Below, piece by piece: positions 30,341-41,744 of a DNA stretch of 64,000 nucleotides. The DNA is taken from contig NC_133551.1 of NCBI RefSeq assembly GCF_048773025.1, positions 36,162,501 to 36,226,500 of the forward strand, given 5' to 3'. The translations under genes were made by a program, and so were the position numbers. The notes under the pieces are model-generated. The model was not told where the DNA came from. It saw nothing but the letters and a program-made list of their open reading frames with translations, and ran no database searches. The DNA comes from Camelus bactrianus (lineage: Eukaryota > Chordata > Mammalia > Artiodactyla > Camelidae). Each line of letters opens with the position of its first letter. Position 1 is the stretch's first letter.

Positions 30341-31429
30341 AATTTGTTCTCTCTTATTACTGTGTCCTATTCCACTGTACACATTTTTCACAATTTGCTA
30401 ATCCATCCTCCTGTTGATGGACACTTGTTTCCAGTTTGAGTCTATTGTGAATCAAGTTGCTCTAAGTATTTTTGTACCTGTCTTTGGTGGATATGCATTT
30501 TCATTTTTCTTAAGTAAATACCAGAATTGGAATGCCTACATCATGGTTTTTAATTGATACTGAAAAACAGTTTTCCAAAGTGCTGGAACTAGTTTACAAG
30601 GATATCATTAATATATGAGAGTTCCAGTTGCTTCACATCCCTGATAACACTTAATATAGCTAGTCATTAATTTTAGCCATTCTACTGGGTTTTATGGTGG
30701 TGTTTCATTGTGGTTTTATCTTGAATTTCCCTTAGGACTAATGAAATCAAATACTTTTTCATGTGCTTGGCTGTCTGAATAGCCTCTGTAGTGCAATATT
30801 CATTCAACGGGTTTTGCCTTTGAAAAAATCAGGTTGTTTGTGTTTTTCTTATTGCTTTTAGGAAGCTCTTTATAAACTATGGGTATGAGTTTTATTTGTT
30901 AGATTTATGTAATATAAATCATGCTTTGCATTCAATCTGTGGCTTGCCTATTCACTTTTTGATAAACAGAAATGCTTAACATTAATATATTCCTTTTTAT
31001 CATTTTATCTTTTAAAGCAAGTTCTTTTGTGTCCTGTTTAAACATCTTATCTATATTAAAGCCAGAAAGTTATTCTTCTGTATTTTCTGCTAGAAGCTTG
31101 ATTGTTTCAGGCTTCATATTTAGGTTCTTAATCTACTTTGAATTAGTTTCTGTGCATCCTGTGAGGTAGAGATCAAGGTTCATTTTTCCACATGGATTTT
31201 CAATTTATCTTGCACCATTTATGGAAAAATTGTATTTTTCCTACTGAATTTCAGGCTTGTAAATCAAGTGACCTTATATGTGGGATCTATTTCTGGACTC
31301 TATATTCTGTTTCATTATCTGTTTTTCTAACTTAGCACCAATGCTGTACTGGCTTAATTACCATAGCTTTATAATAAGTCTTGAAATCTGTTAGAGTCTT
31401 CCAGCGTTGTTATTCTTTTAAAAGGTTAC

Positions 31430-31665
31430 TTTGATGGATACATTTTTGATCAGCAATAATAAAAGAAATGGCTAAATAAAATATGGTACATCCATAAAAA
31501 TGCAATAATATGCATCCATAAAAATCAAGTTTATAAAATTTTGAATGATGTGGGAAAACACATAAGAAATAATAGTGAGTCAACAGAGAAGGACATCAAC
31601 TTGGAAAACCAGTATGATATTAATTATGCAAATAAAAAATACATGAAAAGAAAATGAAAAGTAAA
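31430..31665 (+). mobile_element. A-rich LINE-like 3' fragment
   Basis: The phrase aaatggctaaataaaatatggtacatccat (31465-31496) is sense L1/L2-type 3' text. It faces the L1 on its left. Confidence 0.4.
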
Positions 31666-31679
31666 TATGCCAGCATGTA

Positions 31680-32215
31680 AACCGTGGCTCTCTCTTCAAA
31701 GTAAAGTTACTGATAATCTGTTTCTGTCATTGTCTTGTGTGATCTCAGACCTCATTCACCACGTCTGTGATTTTCTTTGTATTGTAAAGAGCCAAACCTT
31801 GCAAATGCTATTCTCTTTCTCAGACATTTGTGCTCTCTGTTACTCTGCTAGGACTGGCCAATGGAAGGCTCTAGACAGAGGTGGGGCTGCAATGGGGAGA
31901 GAAGACAGGGCATTTCTCTATGCCTCTCTCTACTTGCTTAGGCAGCATTTTCAGAGTGGCTGTGATTCCTCAGTGGTTTCATCTCCCCTCCCTCTACATG
32001 GCTCTGTTTCTTAGTTCTGATACAATTTCTTTCCTTTGTCCTGCCATCCTGAAGGGTGACAGTGGGTTCCTGCTAATTTCTGGGTTACTCCTCTCTCCCA
32101 TGTTTGCACCTTTCATACTTCCAAGATATGCAAAATGAGTTTCATATTAAATTTCTTCTATTGATTTACTTGGTCAAGTTTCTGTTTTTCTAACTGGACC
32201 TTGACTGATCTTTTA
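31680..32215 (+). mobile_element. LTR-like repeat, family not named
   Basis: The right end, ttcatattaaatttcttc then gtttctgtttttctaactggacc and ttgactgat, looks like the terminus of a mammalian LTR. The rest is not certain. No internal region is seen. Confidence 0.35.
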
Positions 32216-32224
32216 CATTTTTAG

Positions 32225-33030
32225 GAATTTGCTCAGCTGTACATAGATGGTTGTTATAATATTTTTTTATTCCAGTTTTTACCTTAGACACTAGAGAGAG
32301 AATCAAGTATTGGGGCAATTTAACTAAAAATTACTGTGTGTCTGCTGTGGGTCAGGGTACAGAGCTATCAATGAATTGGCCATAAGTGATTGTTCTATAC
32401 ATACAAAAACTACAAAAGTTGCTGCAGTTGGACTGAGCTGCTCCTAAAACTCTTTTGATCTGGAATTCTTTGTCTCTCATTTCTATAACCACAAAGAGCA
32501 GAAATTATATCACAGAGGAAATGAAACATAGAATAAATGCATTTTTTAAGCAGAAAGGAGAAAAAAAATTCATTTGGATCCTGGAATCCTGTGGAAAGGG
32601 CAGGCTTGATATGTTGATTCTTGGGAAGGAGTCTAGAGGCAAGATAATCTGAGAGACAGAGAGAGGGAGGGAAGGAGAGAGGGAGTATGAATCCGGAGTG
32701 TTTTCTGCATCTGCTGAGATCTTCTTTTGAGGGCAAAGCTGGAGAGAGCAGTGCCTTCTTCCCAATACATCTGACTGCCTGTTCTTTCAACATAAACCCC
32801 TAAGGGTCATCAGCAGAGCAATGCGTGGTTGTTTCATTCACTGGTTTTTTAGAAGCTGAGAAAGGATAAACTAAACTCTATAGACCAACAGAAAAGAAGG
32901 CCCTGGGAAATAAGCAGTGCCGGTGGATGTTTCATCAGGGATGGAGTCCCATGGAGCCTCTGTACTCTCCATGCTGTACATCTTTGGAAGGACTCTCTTT
33001 CAAAAGTAGTTCCTCTCAGAGGCAGCAGGG
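32225..33030. other. Unique stretch with GA-rich tract
   Basis: No gene or repeat recognised apart from the GA tract at 32651-32686. A 127-codon minus-strand frame (32410-32793) crosses that tract and has no recognised product. Confidence 0.3.
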
Positions 33031-33034
33031 TGAT

Positions 33035-33270
33035 GCCTAAAGAACTTGGGATTTGGATTCGGAATACTTGAGTCTTGGTCAAGCTTCTTTACACACACAA
33101 ACACACACAGACACACAGACACACAGACACACACACACACACCCTGGGTGACCGGAGTGTGTTATTTATTCTGTGAATCTCATCGTTTCCCCATCTCTAC
33201 AGTTGAGGATAATGATACTCACCTAACAAAGTCAGTCTGTGAATCGAATCTGCTGCTGTCCGTGATTTGA
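33035..33270 (+). mobile_element. MIR with a CA microsatellite inside
   Basis: Sense MIR text before (gggatttggattcggaatac, cttggtcaagcttcttt) and after (tcgtttccccatctctacag, gaggataatgatactcacc) brackets the ACACAG repeat at 33091-33142. Confidence 0.65.
33091..33142. repeat. (ACACAG)n / (CA)n microsatellite
   Basis: 52 bp, perfect ACACAG units in the middle. Confidence 0.9.
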
Positions 33271-33319
33271 TAGTTCCTCACCTCCTTGTGGAGAGAGTCC
33301 ATATTCCTAAATATGACAT

Positions 33320-33765
33320 GTGAAGTCTTCATCTGACTCCGTACTGCCCTCACTCTCCTTTGAGATCACTGTTTTCTGATCACTCTCCTCTGAGTCCCCA
33401 TGACTTACCCCCTAAGGCCTTGCATGTTTCTCTCATTGATTTCTCACAGGCTATTTTCTTAACACAAATAGTTCTCTCGTCGTGCGAAACCCCTTTCTCC
33501 ACGATCTGGATAGCAAATGTCTCTTACTTGAAAGTTCAACTCTTACTTCCTTGGTGAAATCTTCCCTTGTTCCATAGCCCTAATTAATGCCTCCTTCTTT
33601 ACTAATCCATTTCATGTGTGTAAACCTCCAATGGAGTAACTATAACTGTTTATGTATCTACCTTCCCTACAGGACTAAGAGTTCCCATAATATAAATCTT
33701 TGTGTTCTCAATAAGTAAGCCATGACCTGTCCCATAGCAAGTGATGAGTAAATAGAGATTGAAAA
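33320..33765 (+). mobile_element. L2, 3' part
   Basis: Sense L2 text from ttcaactcttacttccttgg and tgaaatcttcccttgttcc (33535-33570), through gactaagagttcccataat, to agcaagtgatgagtaaatag. Confidence 0.65.
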
Positions 33766-33834
33766 AATAAATACAATTTCAAGAGTTTGGAAGTGAAAAT
33801 TTTCTGGTGAAGTGTCAGGGAGCAGAAGAAAGGC

Positions 33835-33970
33835 TGCAGATGAGGAGAGATGGATTCTGACCCTGGTCTCATCTCAACAAGTAACCCCATCTTGCTGGGC
33901 CTTGGTTTTTCTCATCTTAAAGCAAAAACATGGAACCAAATGGTCTCTAAGATTCTTCTCAACTCAAGTA
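33835..33970 (+). mobile_element. MIR-like fragment
   Basis: Segment agtaaccccatcttgctggg then ccttggtttttctcatc. Diverged. Confidence 0.45.
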
Positions 33971-34104
33971 TCTTCTGACCATCCTTCCCTTGTGAAACAC
34001 AGCGGAGATAATAGCTCTTTGACTAAGGGACTCACATCTGAAGGTAGTTAAAAATAACCATAAAGTAAAGTACAGGTCAGACAAACTTTGGTATGGGGGA
34101 GGGG

Positions 34105-34300
34105 TGTTAGATTAGACAGGAAAATCTAGGTTTACATCTTATCTCTACTGCCTCCTAACAACTATGTGTTTTGCTCAGAGAAGTCATTTCTTTCCTGGGA
34201 ACTTTATTTTTCTCCTTTGTAATTTGGGGAGAATAAAGCCTTAGCAAAATTCATGTTAGGATTAAATTGTTAATACATTTTAAAAACTCTAACCCTCTCT
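34105..34300 (+). mobile_element. MIR
   Basis: Sense MIR: aatctaggtttacatcttatc, ctgcctcctaacaactatgtg, then cctttgtaatttggggag and aggattaaattgttaatac. Confidence 0.65.
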
Positions 34301-34304
34301 AACA

Positions 34305-35425
34305 AAAATGGAGTACTGTTTTAATTATTATCTCTTTCACTAATTTGGGGCTTTAAGAGATTTACCTTGAAAACTGAAGGAGCTTTTTGAGATGATTTCT
34401 TAAAAGGGATCATTGATGTTAAATGACGGTCCAGAAACTTTCACTCTAAATTTTGCAGTAAAAGCCTTTATAATGTTTACCCTGCTTCATTGCTCAGCTG
34501 CGGTCCTCAACCACGCAGCTTTGAAGTCAGACATGAGTTAAATTGTCTCCAGCTTCTACTTTTGGTTTGAAATTATTCAGTGGTAAATTGTCTCATAAAC
34601 TGTGGTCAAATGTACCGTAAAACAAACACAGTGGACAATGTAAGCTGTATAATAATTTCTCGGCGACACGGGGTGGAGCATGAAGGCTTCCAGAACTCAA
34701 GAGAGGTCGATACATATCTCCTCAAATAAAGCAATATTTTCTTCTTGACCATTACTTCAGTGAGAATAAGCTGTCAATTGTGTATATCTGTATGTTTGTC
34801 TATATATATGTTCCAGTTCATGACTCATATGATCCAGCACCCAAAATACAAAGTGTTTCATAATGTTTTCATGATAATGAGGGTTGAGAAGCAAATGGTT
34901 TTCTTGCTCCCTTCCACCCCAGGTTTTTCTCAGAATCCATCAATTGACCTACAGCTGAACTTTCTGGATGATATAGAGGAAAATAGCAGTCACTCAGTTG
35001 TCTACATGGGCCCTTAGTACCACTCATCTCTCCTGTCCTTATTAAGGACTCTGAGAAACATCAAGCCAGATGAATTTGAGAGTGACAGGGCACCACTCTG
35101 GAATTCCTGCCGAGACTGTAGAATTGTAGGGTGACCAACAGGATTCTGGAATGACCTCAGAGAGGAGCTGGACTCCAGGGAAAGTGACCGGATGACTTCT
35201 TCCCTTATCTCCCACCCAACACATCCTTTCAGAGAAGTCGGAAAGAGAAGCATTTTCCAGAGAAGAGGGAAAGGGAAGAATGTGGGAGTCACTTTTCAGT
35301 TTGTCAAGATATGAATGTATACAACTAGTCTTTTCAGCAAAATAGTGTTGACTTTATTGTCTATTTAGTTCAATGGTTGCTTGGCCAGTACTGCTTTCTG
35401 TTAGTGATTGTGTTTTCATATAGAA
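34305..35425. other. Unique stretch
   Basis: No repeat recognised in about 1.1 kb. The block 34400-34700 is AT-rich with scattered CpGs and could be regulatory. Open frames at 34745-35017 (plus) and 35014-35292 (minus) have no recognised product. Confidence 0.3.
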
Positions 35426-35429
35426 AATA

Positions 35430-35695
35430 TGAGTAGTGTAATATGATGGTGAAGGGCTCAGATCCTGAGATCAGAGAATTTGGAGCCAAATCCTGGTTCT
35501 CCCATTTATTAACTGTGTGGCTTTGGACAAGTTACAAGAGCTCACTGGTCTCAATTTTCTCATCTGTAATGGAAGATAATCTTAACACTTAGCTCATAGG
35601 GATGCTGTGATGACTAACAGGACACTACCTGTGAGGCACTTAGAAGAGTGCTCAGCACCTGGACTTTTCCAGTGCGTGTTAGCTGCTTATTATTC
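35430..35695 (+). mobile_element. MIR, nearly complete
   Basis: Sense MIR: aatttggagccaaatcctgg, ctgtgtggctttggacaag, ctcaattttctcatctgtaatgg, catagggatgctgtgatg, and a 3' part with gagtgctcagcacctgg. Confidence 0.85.
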
Positions 35696-35724
35696 TACCT
35701 CATGCACTTCTCAAGGGTAGAGAC

Positions 35725-35870
35725 TATGGATTCATTCATTCAACAAGCGGTTGCCAACCATGTACTATGTGCCAGGTATTGGGGTTGCAGAGATGGGAAA
35801 CATGCCAGTGTCCAACAACAAGGGGCTCAGAGTTGAGTGGAAATACACAGGTACCTTTCTACAGATACTA
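35725..35870 (-). mobile_element. L2 3' end, antisense
   Basis: ttcattcattcaacaagcgg, then actatgtgccaggtattggg, gcagagatgggaaacatg and caacaaggggctcag. Confidence 0.8.
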
Positions 35871-35874
35871 AGTG

Positions 35875-36125
35875 CTTATAAAAGGTTTGTGGACAATATT
35901 AAGGGGACCTAGAGTTGTAATGACTAATTCTGCCCAAGAGACCCAAGTAGGATTCAGTCTTGAGGATTGGAAGGCATATGCAAGAATAACCAAGCAGAGA
36001 GAACTTTCTAGTGGAACGTATATATTCTCTCCATTAGATACTTTACATGCATCTGTATGTGTGTGTGTGTGCACACATGTGTGTAAGTGTATGTATATTC
36101 AGGATTGTTAAATCATCGCTGAAAG
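35875..36125. other. Unique stretch with (TG)n
   Basis: No gene recognised; a TG/TA microsatellite occupies about 36055-36090. Confidence 0.4.
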
Positions 36126-36129
36126 AAGT

Positions 36130-36665
36130 GGTTTTAAGTTTCCAGTCATGATTACATATTTGGTGATATGTCAGTGTTTGTTCTATATATTTTAGTTGAT
36201 TTTAGGTAAGTACAAGTTTATGATTTTTACATCTTCTTGGCAGAATTTCTTTTAATTATTATATAATATTCTTTATTCCACTAGTGCTTTTTTCCTTAAG
36301 CTGTTTTTGGTTTAATACTAATACTACTGTACCAGCTTTATTTGATTCATATGTGGCTATTATATCTTCTTTCATCCACTTAGGTTCAATCTTTGGGCCA
36401 TTATGGATATGTCTCTTTCTTGAGGCACATAACAGGATGTCTTAAAAATCAATGTGATCATTTCTAGCATTTGATATGAATTTAATTCATTTTCAGTCAA
36501 TTTAATTAACACTTTTTAAATATATTTCTATCATTTTTCTGTATTTTCTTTTCTCCTTAATGATAAACAGCATTTGGTAGTCCTTGAAGCAAGTACCTAT
36601 AGATAATGAATGCTCTATATTTGTGTGTATGTGGATCTGAATATGTCTTTATTTCTCTTACTCTT
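36130..36665 (-). mobile_element. Old LINE-1, left piece (interrupted)
   Basis: Antisense L1 from the ORF1/5' side of the element, AT-rich and decayed. It continues at 37078 after an inserted LTR: the junction text reads ctctta and then cttttgactgatagtaat, matching uninterrupted L1. Confidence 0.6.
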
Positions 36666-37077
36666 TGCTGTGGATTGAATTGTGTCCCCCTACCAAATTC
36701 ATGTGATGAAACCTTAAACCCCACTACATCAGAATGTGACTATGTTTGGCAATAGGGCATTTAAAGGGGTGATTAAATTAAAATGAGGCCATTAGTGTGA
36801 GCTCTCATCCAATCTGCCTGGAGTCCCTATACAAAAAGGAAATTTGAACACACAAAAGAGACACCAGGAGTTTATGTGCACAGAGGAAAGACCATGTGAG
36901 GACACAGCAAGAAGGCAGCCATCTGCAAGCCAGGGAGAGAGGCCTCAGGAGAAATCACACCTGCCAACACCTCAGTCTTAGACTTCTTGCCTCCAGAACT
37001 GTGAAGAAATAAATTTCCGGTGTTTAAGTCACCCAGTGTATGGTATTCTGTTATGGCAACCTTAGCAAACGAATATA
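36666..37077 (+). mobile_element. MLT1-type ERVL-MaLR solo LTR fossil
   Basis: It starts tgctgtggattgaattgtgtcc, includes cagaatgtgactatgtttgg, gaggacacagcaagaaggc, agccatctgcaagccaggg, cagaactgtgaagaaataaa and ends ggcaaccttagcaaacgaa. Length is 412 bp, close to a full LTR. The flanking 5 bp (ctctt and ctttt) fit a target duplication with one difference. It sits inside an older L1. Confidence 0.8.
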
Positions 37078-37375
37078 CTTTTGACTGATAGTAATACCGG
37101 GTATAGGTGTCTAAGTCAAATCTTTTCTCCATCAGCACTTGGTAGCTATCTATTGAGTTCCAGCAGGGACTGCTCCTGCTGGGTTACCTGCTGTCCACCT
37201 CACTGTTGTTCTGTGGTAGATAACCTGTCCTTTTTCTGGAGCTCCTTTGGAGATTTTCTTGGTACCCATAATGCTCTGCACTTTTTTAATAAGTACAGTT
37301 CAATTTTTATTTATCTTTGGCCTTCCCTGTGTTTCAATCTGAGTCCAGTGGTCTGTCTTTCATGCTAAAAAATTC
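37078..37375 (-). mobile_element. Old LINE-1, right piece
   Basis: Continues the L1 at 36130: gactgatagtaataccgggtatagg, then tttctggagctcctttggagattttc and tttatttatctttggcc, the antisense of the L1 5'/ORF1-proximal region. Confidence 0.6.
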
Positions 37376-37379
37376 TCAT

Positions 37380-37780
37380 CCCTGTCTTTTCCAATACTGC
37401 TTTTCCACCCTTGTCTAGAAGAGGGCCAGTAACAAATAACTTGGCCCAAGTCAAGTTGCACAGCGGTTTGGCTCCTTCCCAGAGCTTTATCTAAACCATA
37501 ACCCTGGACAATAGGTAGTATGACCTTAAGCCTCCCTTAGTGGATTAGAGAGTCCTGCTTCATGGATTAAAGAGACTCCTAGTTTTAGTTTGTGTGATTC
37601 ACGCTGGTTCCCTGCCATATTTGGTTCTCCTTTCCCCAGAAATTCAATTGCCTACAGTCTTGGCCAGCTTGGTGAAGAGCCTAGCAGGCCAGACCTTTAG
37701 CCCCTGATTATTGCTGTGTTTTGGTTCTATTTCTGGGATATCTTTTTTTTTTTTTATGCTTATCTTTTTTTTCCAACCAT
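37380..37780. other. Unique stretch
   Basis: No gene or repeat recognised; a 14-bp T run at 37743. Confidence 0.3.
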
Positions 37781-37784
37781 GGTT

Positions 37785-37920
37785 TTTTTTAAAAGAAACT
37801 TTTATTTTAAATTAATTTTAGACTCTCAAAGAGTTTCAGAGTTGGTACAGAAAGTTCTTCTACCTTCCAGCCAGCTTATTTCCTAATATTAACCTCTCAT
37901 GTAATGCAGTTAGGTTTTAA
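37785..37920 (-). mobile_element. L1-type 3' UTR fragment
   Basis: Text ttaattttagactctcaaagagtttcag then ggtacagaaagttcttctacc is the same dispersed family as 40700-41740. Confidence 0.5.
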
Positions 37921-38044
37921 TTTTTTTTCTTTTTGCAGTTTATCTCTTATTTCTGGGTATTTGCCACTCAAGGACAGTGGAAGCATGAACTCATCAAGCC
38001 ATATTGACCAGAAGTTCTGGGCCAGGAATCTTCCTACTGACTAA

Positions 38045-38345
38045 CCATTTAATCATCCATCCATTCGTTCAATAAGTATTTATTAAGCACTTATGATAGT
38101 CCAAGTACTGTTCTAAGCACAAAGGAAATAGCAGTGATCAAAACAGGCAAAAATCCCTGCCATTGTGTTGTTAAAACATTAGTGTTGGAGACAGAAAATG
38201 AAGAAGATAAAATTGGTGAAATATATAGAGTATTATATTATAATAAATACTGAGGAGAAAATTAAAGCATGAGAAGAGAATAAGAAGTGTTGGGGGTAGG
38301 TGGTGGGGGTGTCTGAAGTATTAAATATGGAGCTTGGGGAAGTCT
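38045..38345 (-). mobile_element. L2 3' end, antisense
   Basis: ccatccattcgttcaataagtatttattaagc, then agtactgttctaagcac, atagcagtgatcaaaacagg, aaaaatccctgcc, with a tail region of gaagtctccattcagaag. Confidence 0.8.
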
Positions 38346-38384
38346 CCATTCAGAAGACAATTGAATGAGGACCCAAAATGGTAT

Positions 38385-38585
38385 GGTCATGAGTCATACA
38401 GATATCTGGGCAAAAAGAACAGCCCTCAAAATAACCTTGAGAACTAGGCATTATGGCCATAAAAAATCTGAGGTTCAGAGGAATTAAATAACTTGCCTCT
38501 GCACACAGCCAGTAAATGGAAGAACTGGGATTTGGACCCAGATCTTCCTGACCCCAGAACTTGTGTTCTTATCTGGGTTGCTAAG
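38385..38585 (-). mobile_element. MIR
   Basis: Antisense core: aaataaccttgagaactagg, atctgaggttcagaggaatt, aataacttgcctctgcacac, ggatttggacccagatc, ttgtgttctta. Confidence 0.75.
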
Positions 38586-38589
38586 AACA

Positions 38590-39325
38590 GATTTTCAACA
38601 AGACACACAACCCTTCAAAGGTGCATTCTGGTCCTTTCACTCATATAACTTAGTGCTAAGCCATGGTGTTCTCATAAACCTTTCAAGAAAACCCTAGAAA
38701 TCTATTTACAGAGTACTTGCGGTTTTTCAACATAGTGTTTTCATTGAACTAGCTGAGCTTCAGAAAATATGACTTTGACATTTCTAGCCAGTGGTCTGGG
38801 AGCTTGAGTGGTCATGGCCAGCCCAGAAGGTAGCCAGTGCCTCTGTACAGGAGAGCTTGTTTGTCAGCTCCTGAGCTAATAGGGAAGCTAATAATTCTTC
38901 CCAAGAGTGTTTATTCTTATTTTGCTAACTTTGGGCACTCATATCATCCACATCCATCAAAATATATAATGGAAAATGAGCCCTTATGAACAAACCCTAC
39001 TGATTCTTACAAAGCAGAGAGACAGCCAGTTTATATTATGAAAGGTTTGGATTACAGGAATCTTAAAGGACAACTGCATGTATAATTCCTTTTTTTAAAA
39101 GGATTGCAATAATAACAACCTGTGCCCAGGAGGAGGTCTCATGGAGTCATTTTAGTGTTTGTAAGACTCTCCTGCAGAGTTGAAATGCAGATTCCTGAGC
39201 ATGATCATGAATTGAATTCAAGTCTTGAATGATGACAAATCATCTCCTTATTTATCACTTACCCGTCCTACAAGTGACTATTCTTTGGTCCAGAATTCAG
39301 ATTCCTCCTGAGGGAATGAATGTCT
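38590..39325. other. Unique stretch
   Basis: No gene or repeat recognised. Confidence 0.3.
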
Positions 39326-39329
39326 TCTC

Positions 39330-39845
39330 CGGAATCAGACCAACCTCCCTTGGCAGTCCTGCCATTGCTACCACCTGCTCCTTGCTCTTTCCTCCTGACC
39401 CTCATCAACTCATGTACACATGCTCTGACCATTCACACTCGTTCTTATTTCCTTGGACTTCCCTACCAGTATAGTTTTGTTCTAGTGAATCCTATGCCTT
39501 AAAAGCTTCTTCTCTAGTCCCTACATATTAAAGTCTTGACCCTTGTTCAAGATCCTGATCAGGGTTGTACTCTCCATAAGCCTTTCTAAATCTTCCAGTT
39601 AAAATTAATCCCTCCCTTTTCTGTGCTTCCATAGTTTGAAAGAAAAAGAAAAGGGGAGGGAGGGGAAGGAGAAGAGAATAAGAGGAAGGATGAGAGTGGA
39701 TGAAAGAGAGAGAGGGAGAGGAAGGAATATTGCTATGACGGATCATAACATGGCTTGCCCTCAAAAGGTCAGATGGGTAACTTTTATCTTTCTGTCCCTC
39801 TGAGGCCCAGCACTGTTTTTTGCACATGAAGATGTTCACTAAATC
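39330..39845 (+). mobile_element. L2-like, with GA tract
   Basis: Diverged sense L2 text at 39340-39560 and a better L2 terminus at 39780-39840 (tgaggcccagcactg, gttcactaaatccttgttg). Between them lies a purine tract at 39639-39726. Confidence 0.45.
39639..39726. repeat. Purine (GA/GGA) tract
   Basis: Nearly 90 bp almost without pyrimidines on the plus strand, able in principle to form triplex DNA. Confidence 0.8.
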
Positions 39846-39849
39846 CTTG

Positions 39850-40690
39850 TTGACTCAAAAAAGCAGAGGCGGATCATTAGCAATCAGCACATTAATGATT
39901 AGTGTGAAACATGTTAAGTTCTACCTAAGTGCTGGAAAGCATAGGTGTCCTAAGTAGATTAAATGGCCCTGCAACAATTTTGCCTATATATTTGTATACT
40001 TGGCTAAGAAATTCCTTGGTTTTTTGTTTTCCTTTTCATATTTCAACATTTATCCTAAACTATGGATCAAATCTAGTTACATTTCTAAAAAGTCATTGGT
40101 AGATGGGCTCTCCTCTCTTTCTGAAACTGTGGCATATACCAGGGTTAAGAGTAATAAGCACAGACCATGAAGTGGGCGCTTCCATCCATAGCCAAATTGC
40201 TAAACCTCTCTTTTAGCGAACGAAACAAGTCTGTTTTAGAATACAAATATGTTTTCTCCCATTTCTTAAAATGTGGACAATACCTTCTTCACTGGCTTTT
40301 ATATGTCTTAGATTAGATAAGATATTAAGGACATGAGCACACAGACTAACTCAGTGAGTGCAAAATAAATGGTGTAATTATTATTACGATTGTTAATAAT
40401 GATTCCCTCTCCTGAGCCACTGTCAGAAGAGAGCTGTTTCAGTGACCCATTGCAGCCCCTGTGCCTGAAGAGTCAGATGCCATTGTAAGCAGGAGCAAGT
40501 CAGGCAAAGCTGCTCTGTGGTGTTCATGCCTAGGGGGGATCTGACCCTTTTTGATGAACTTGGTCAAAATGATCACCTCTTTCTGCTCTTGGTTCTTCCC
40601 CTTCCAAACTGAGTGAGCCTTGGTGGTGGCTCTTCCCACCTCTGAAGAGAACAGCTCATTCAGGGATAGTTCTTCAGAGAAAGTGCAATA
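39850..40690. other. Unique stretch
   Basis: No gene or repeat recognised. Confidence 0.3.
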
Positions 40691-40699
40691 ATGGCATTT

Positions 40700-41740
40700 G
40701 GTGTATTAATTTTTTTAACTTTTCATTTTGAAATAATTTCAGACTTAGAAAAATGTTTCAAAATTAGAACAATGTCTATCTTTTACTCCAATTTCCGAAA
40801 TGTTAACATTCTGAAATGTTTTTTTCCAAAAAATCATTGTATAATTATCAAATTTATGAAAGGAACATTGCTACAATATTATTATCTAATCCACAGCCCT
40901 AGTTCAGATTTCTTCAGTTGTCCTACAGATGTCTGTTTTTCTGTCCAGCACCCAAACTGGCCTCACAGGTTGTGTTTCATTGCCATACCTCCTTGATCTC
41001 CTTTAATCTGAAATATTTTCTGAGTCATTCTTTGACGTGATACTTGATATACAACCTTGATACCTTTGAGGAGAATTGACCAGTTATTTTGTGAAATGTT
41101 CCTTAATTTGTCTTATATTTCCTCATGATTAAGTTCTGGTTATGCATTTCTATCAAGAAGACCACAGAAATGATGTTGTGTCCTTCTCAGTGCATTTTAT
41201 CAGGAGGCACCTGATGTTCATTTGCCCCATGACTGGTGATAACCGTGGTCCCTTGGTCCAGTGGAGATACTGTGGAACTATGTAAACATTCTGTTTCTCC
41301 TTTTATTTTTTTCCTACTCACTAATTTTAGAATCTATTGTAGTTCTTGCCTGAAACAACTAGTATTTTGCTGATTGCCAAATGATGCTTTTCGATCCTCA
41401 TATTTTACAAACTTATTTGTTGGATCTGTTCTGATAAGATTTCCCTTCACTTCATCCATTCATTCATTCATATATTCATGCACTAATATCCATATGAACT
41501 CACTGATTCTTACTTTAGTCTTTTGTTACAGTTAATTACATTCACTATTTTGTGGCTAACATTATTCAAGATTTGGGCATCTGGAGCCCTTTCAAGTTAG
41601 CTCTTGAATCCTTTTGACACATTCTTACATTTTACATTGTTTTGCTTTCTGAGGGTTGTGTTGAGATTGTGTTGATACAGATCAAGAAAATAAAGCCTCT
41701 CTGATCCACCCCAGTGAATTTAAGCAACTCTGTTGGTAAC
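40700..41740 (-). mobile_element. L1-type 3' segment, antisense
   Basis: Dispersed sequence from cattttgaaataatttcagac (40723), via ttgataccttt gaggag (41060) and cctcatgattaagttctgg (41122), to catctggagccctttcaag (41578). I know it as an old L1M-associated 3' sequence; the family name is not certain. Confidence 0.55.
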
Positions 41741-41744
41741 CCTG

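Larger units (their letters stand above)
29980..31420 (-). mobile_element. Old LINE-1, 3' UTR and ORF2 C-terminal part
   Basis: The plus strand shows antisense L1: 3' UTR with two microsatellites (30039-30072, 30306-30340), then ctcctgttgatggacacttg (30410), gttttccaaagtgctggaac (30571), cattgtggttttatcttg (30707) and tccctactgaatttc-like text leading to aataagtcttgaaatctg (31372). Decay is heavy; an L1M-type age is likely. Confidence 0.8.

Noticed and set aside
32410-32793. 127-codon minus-strand frame
   Set aside because: Crosses a GA-rich tract and has a biased composition without recognisable domain.
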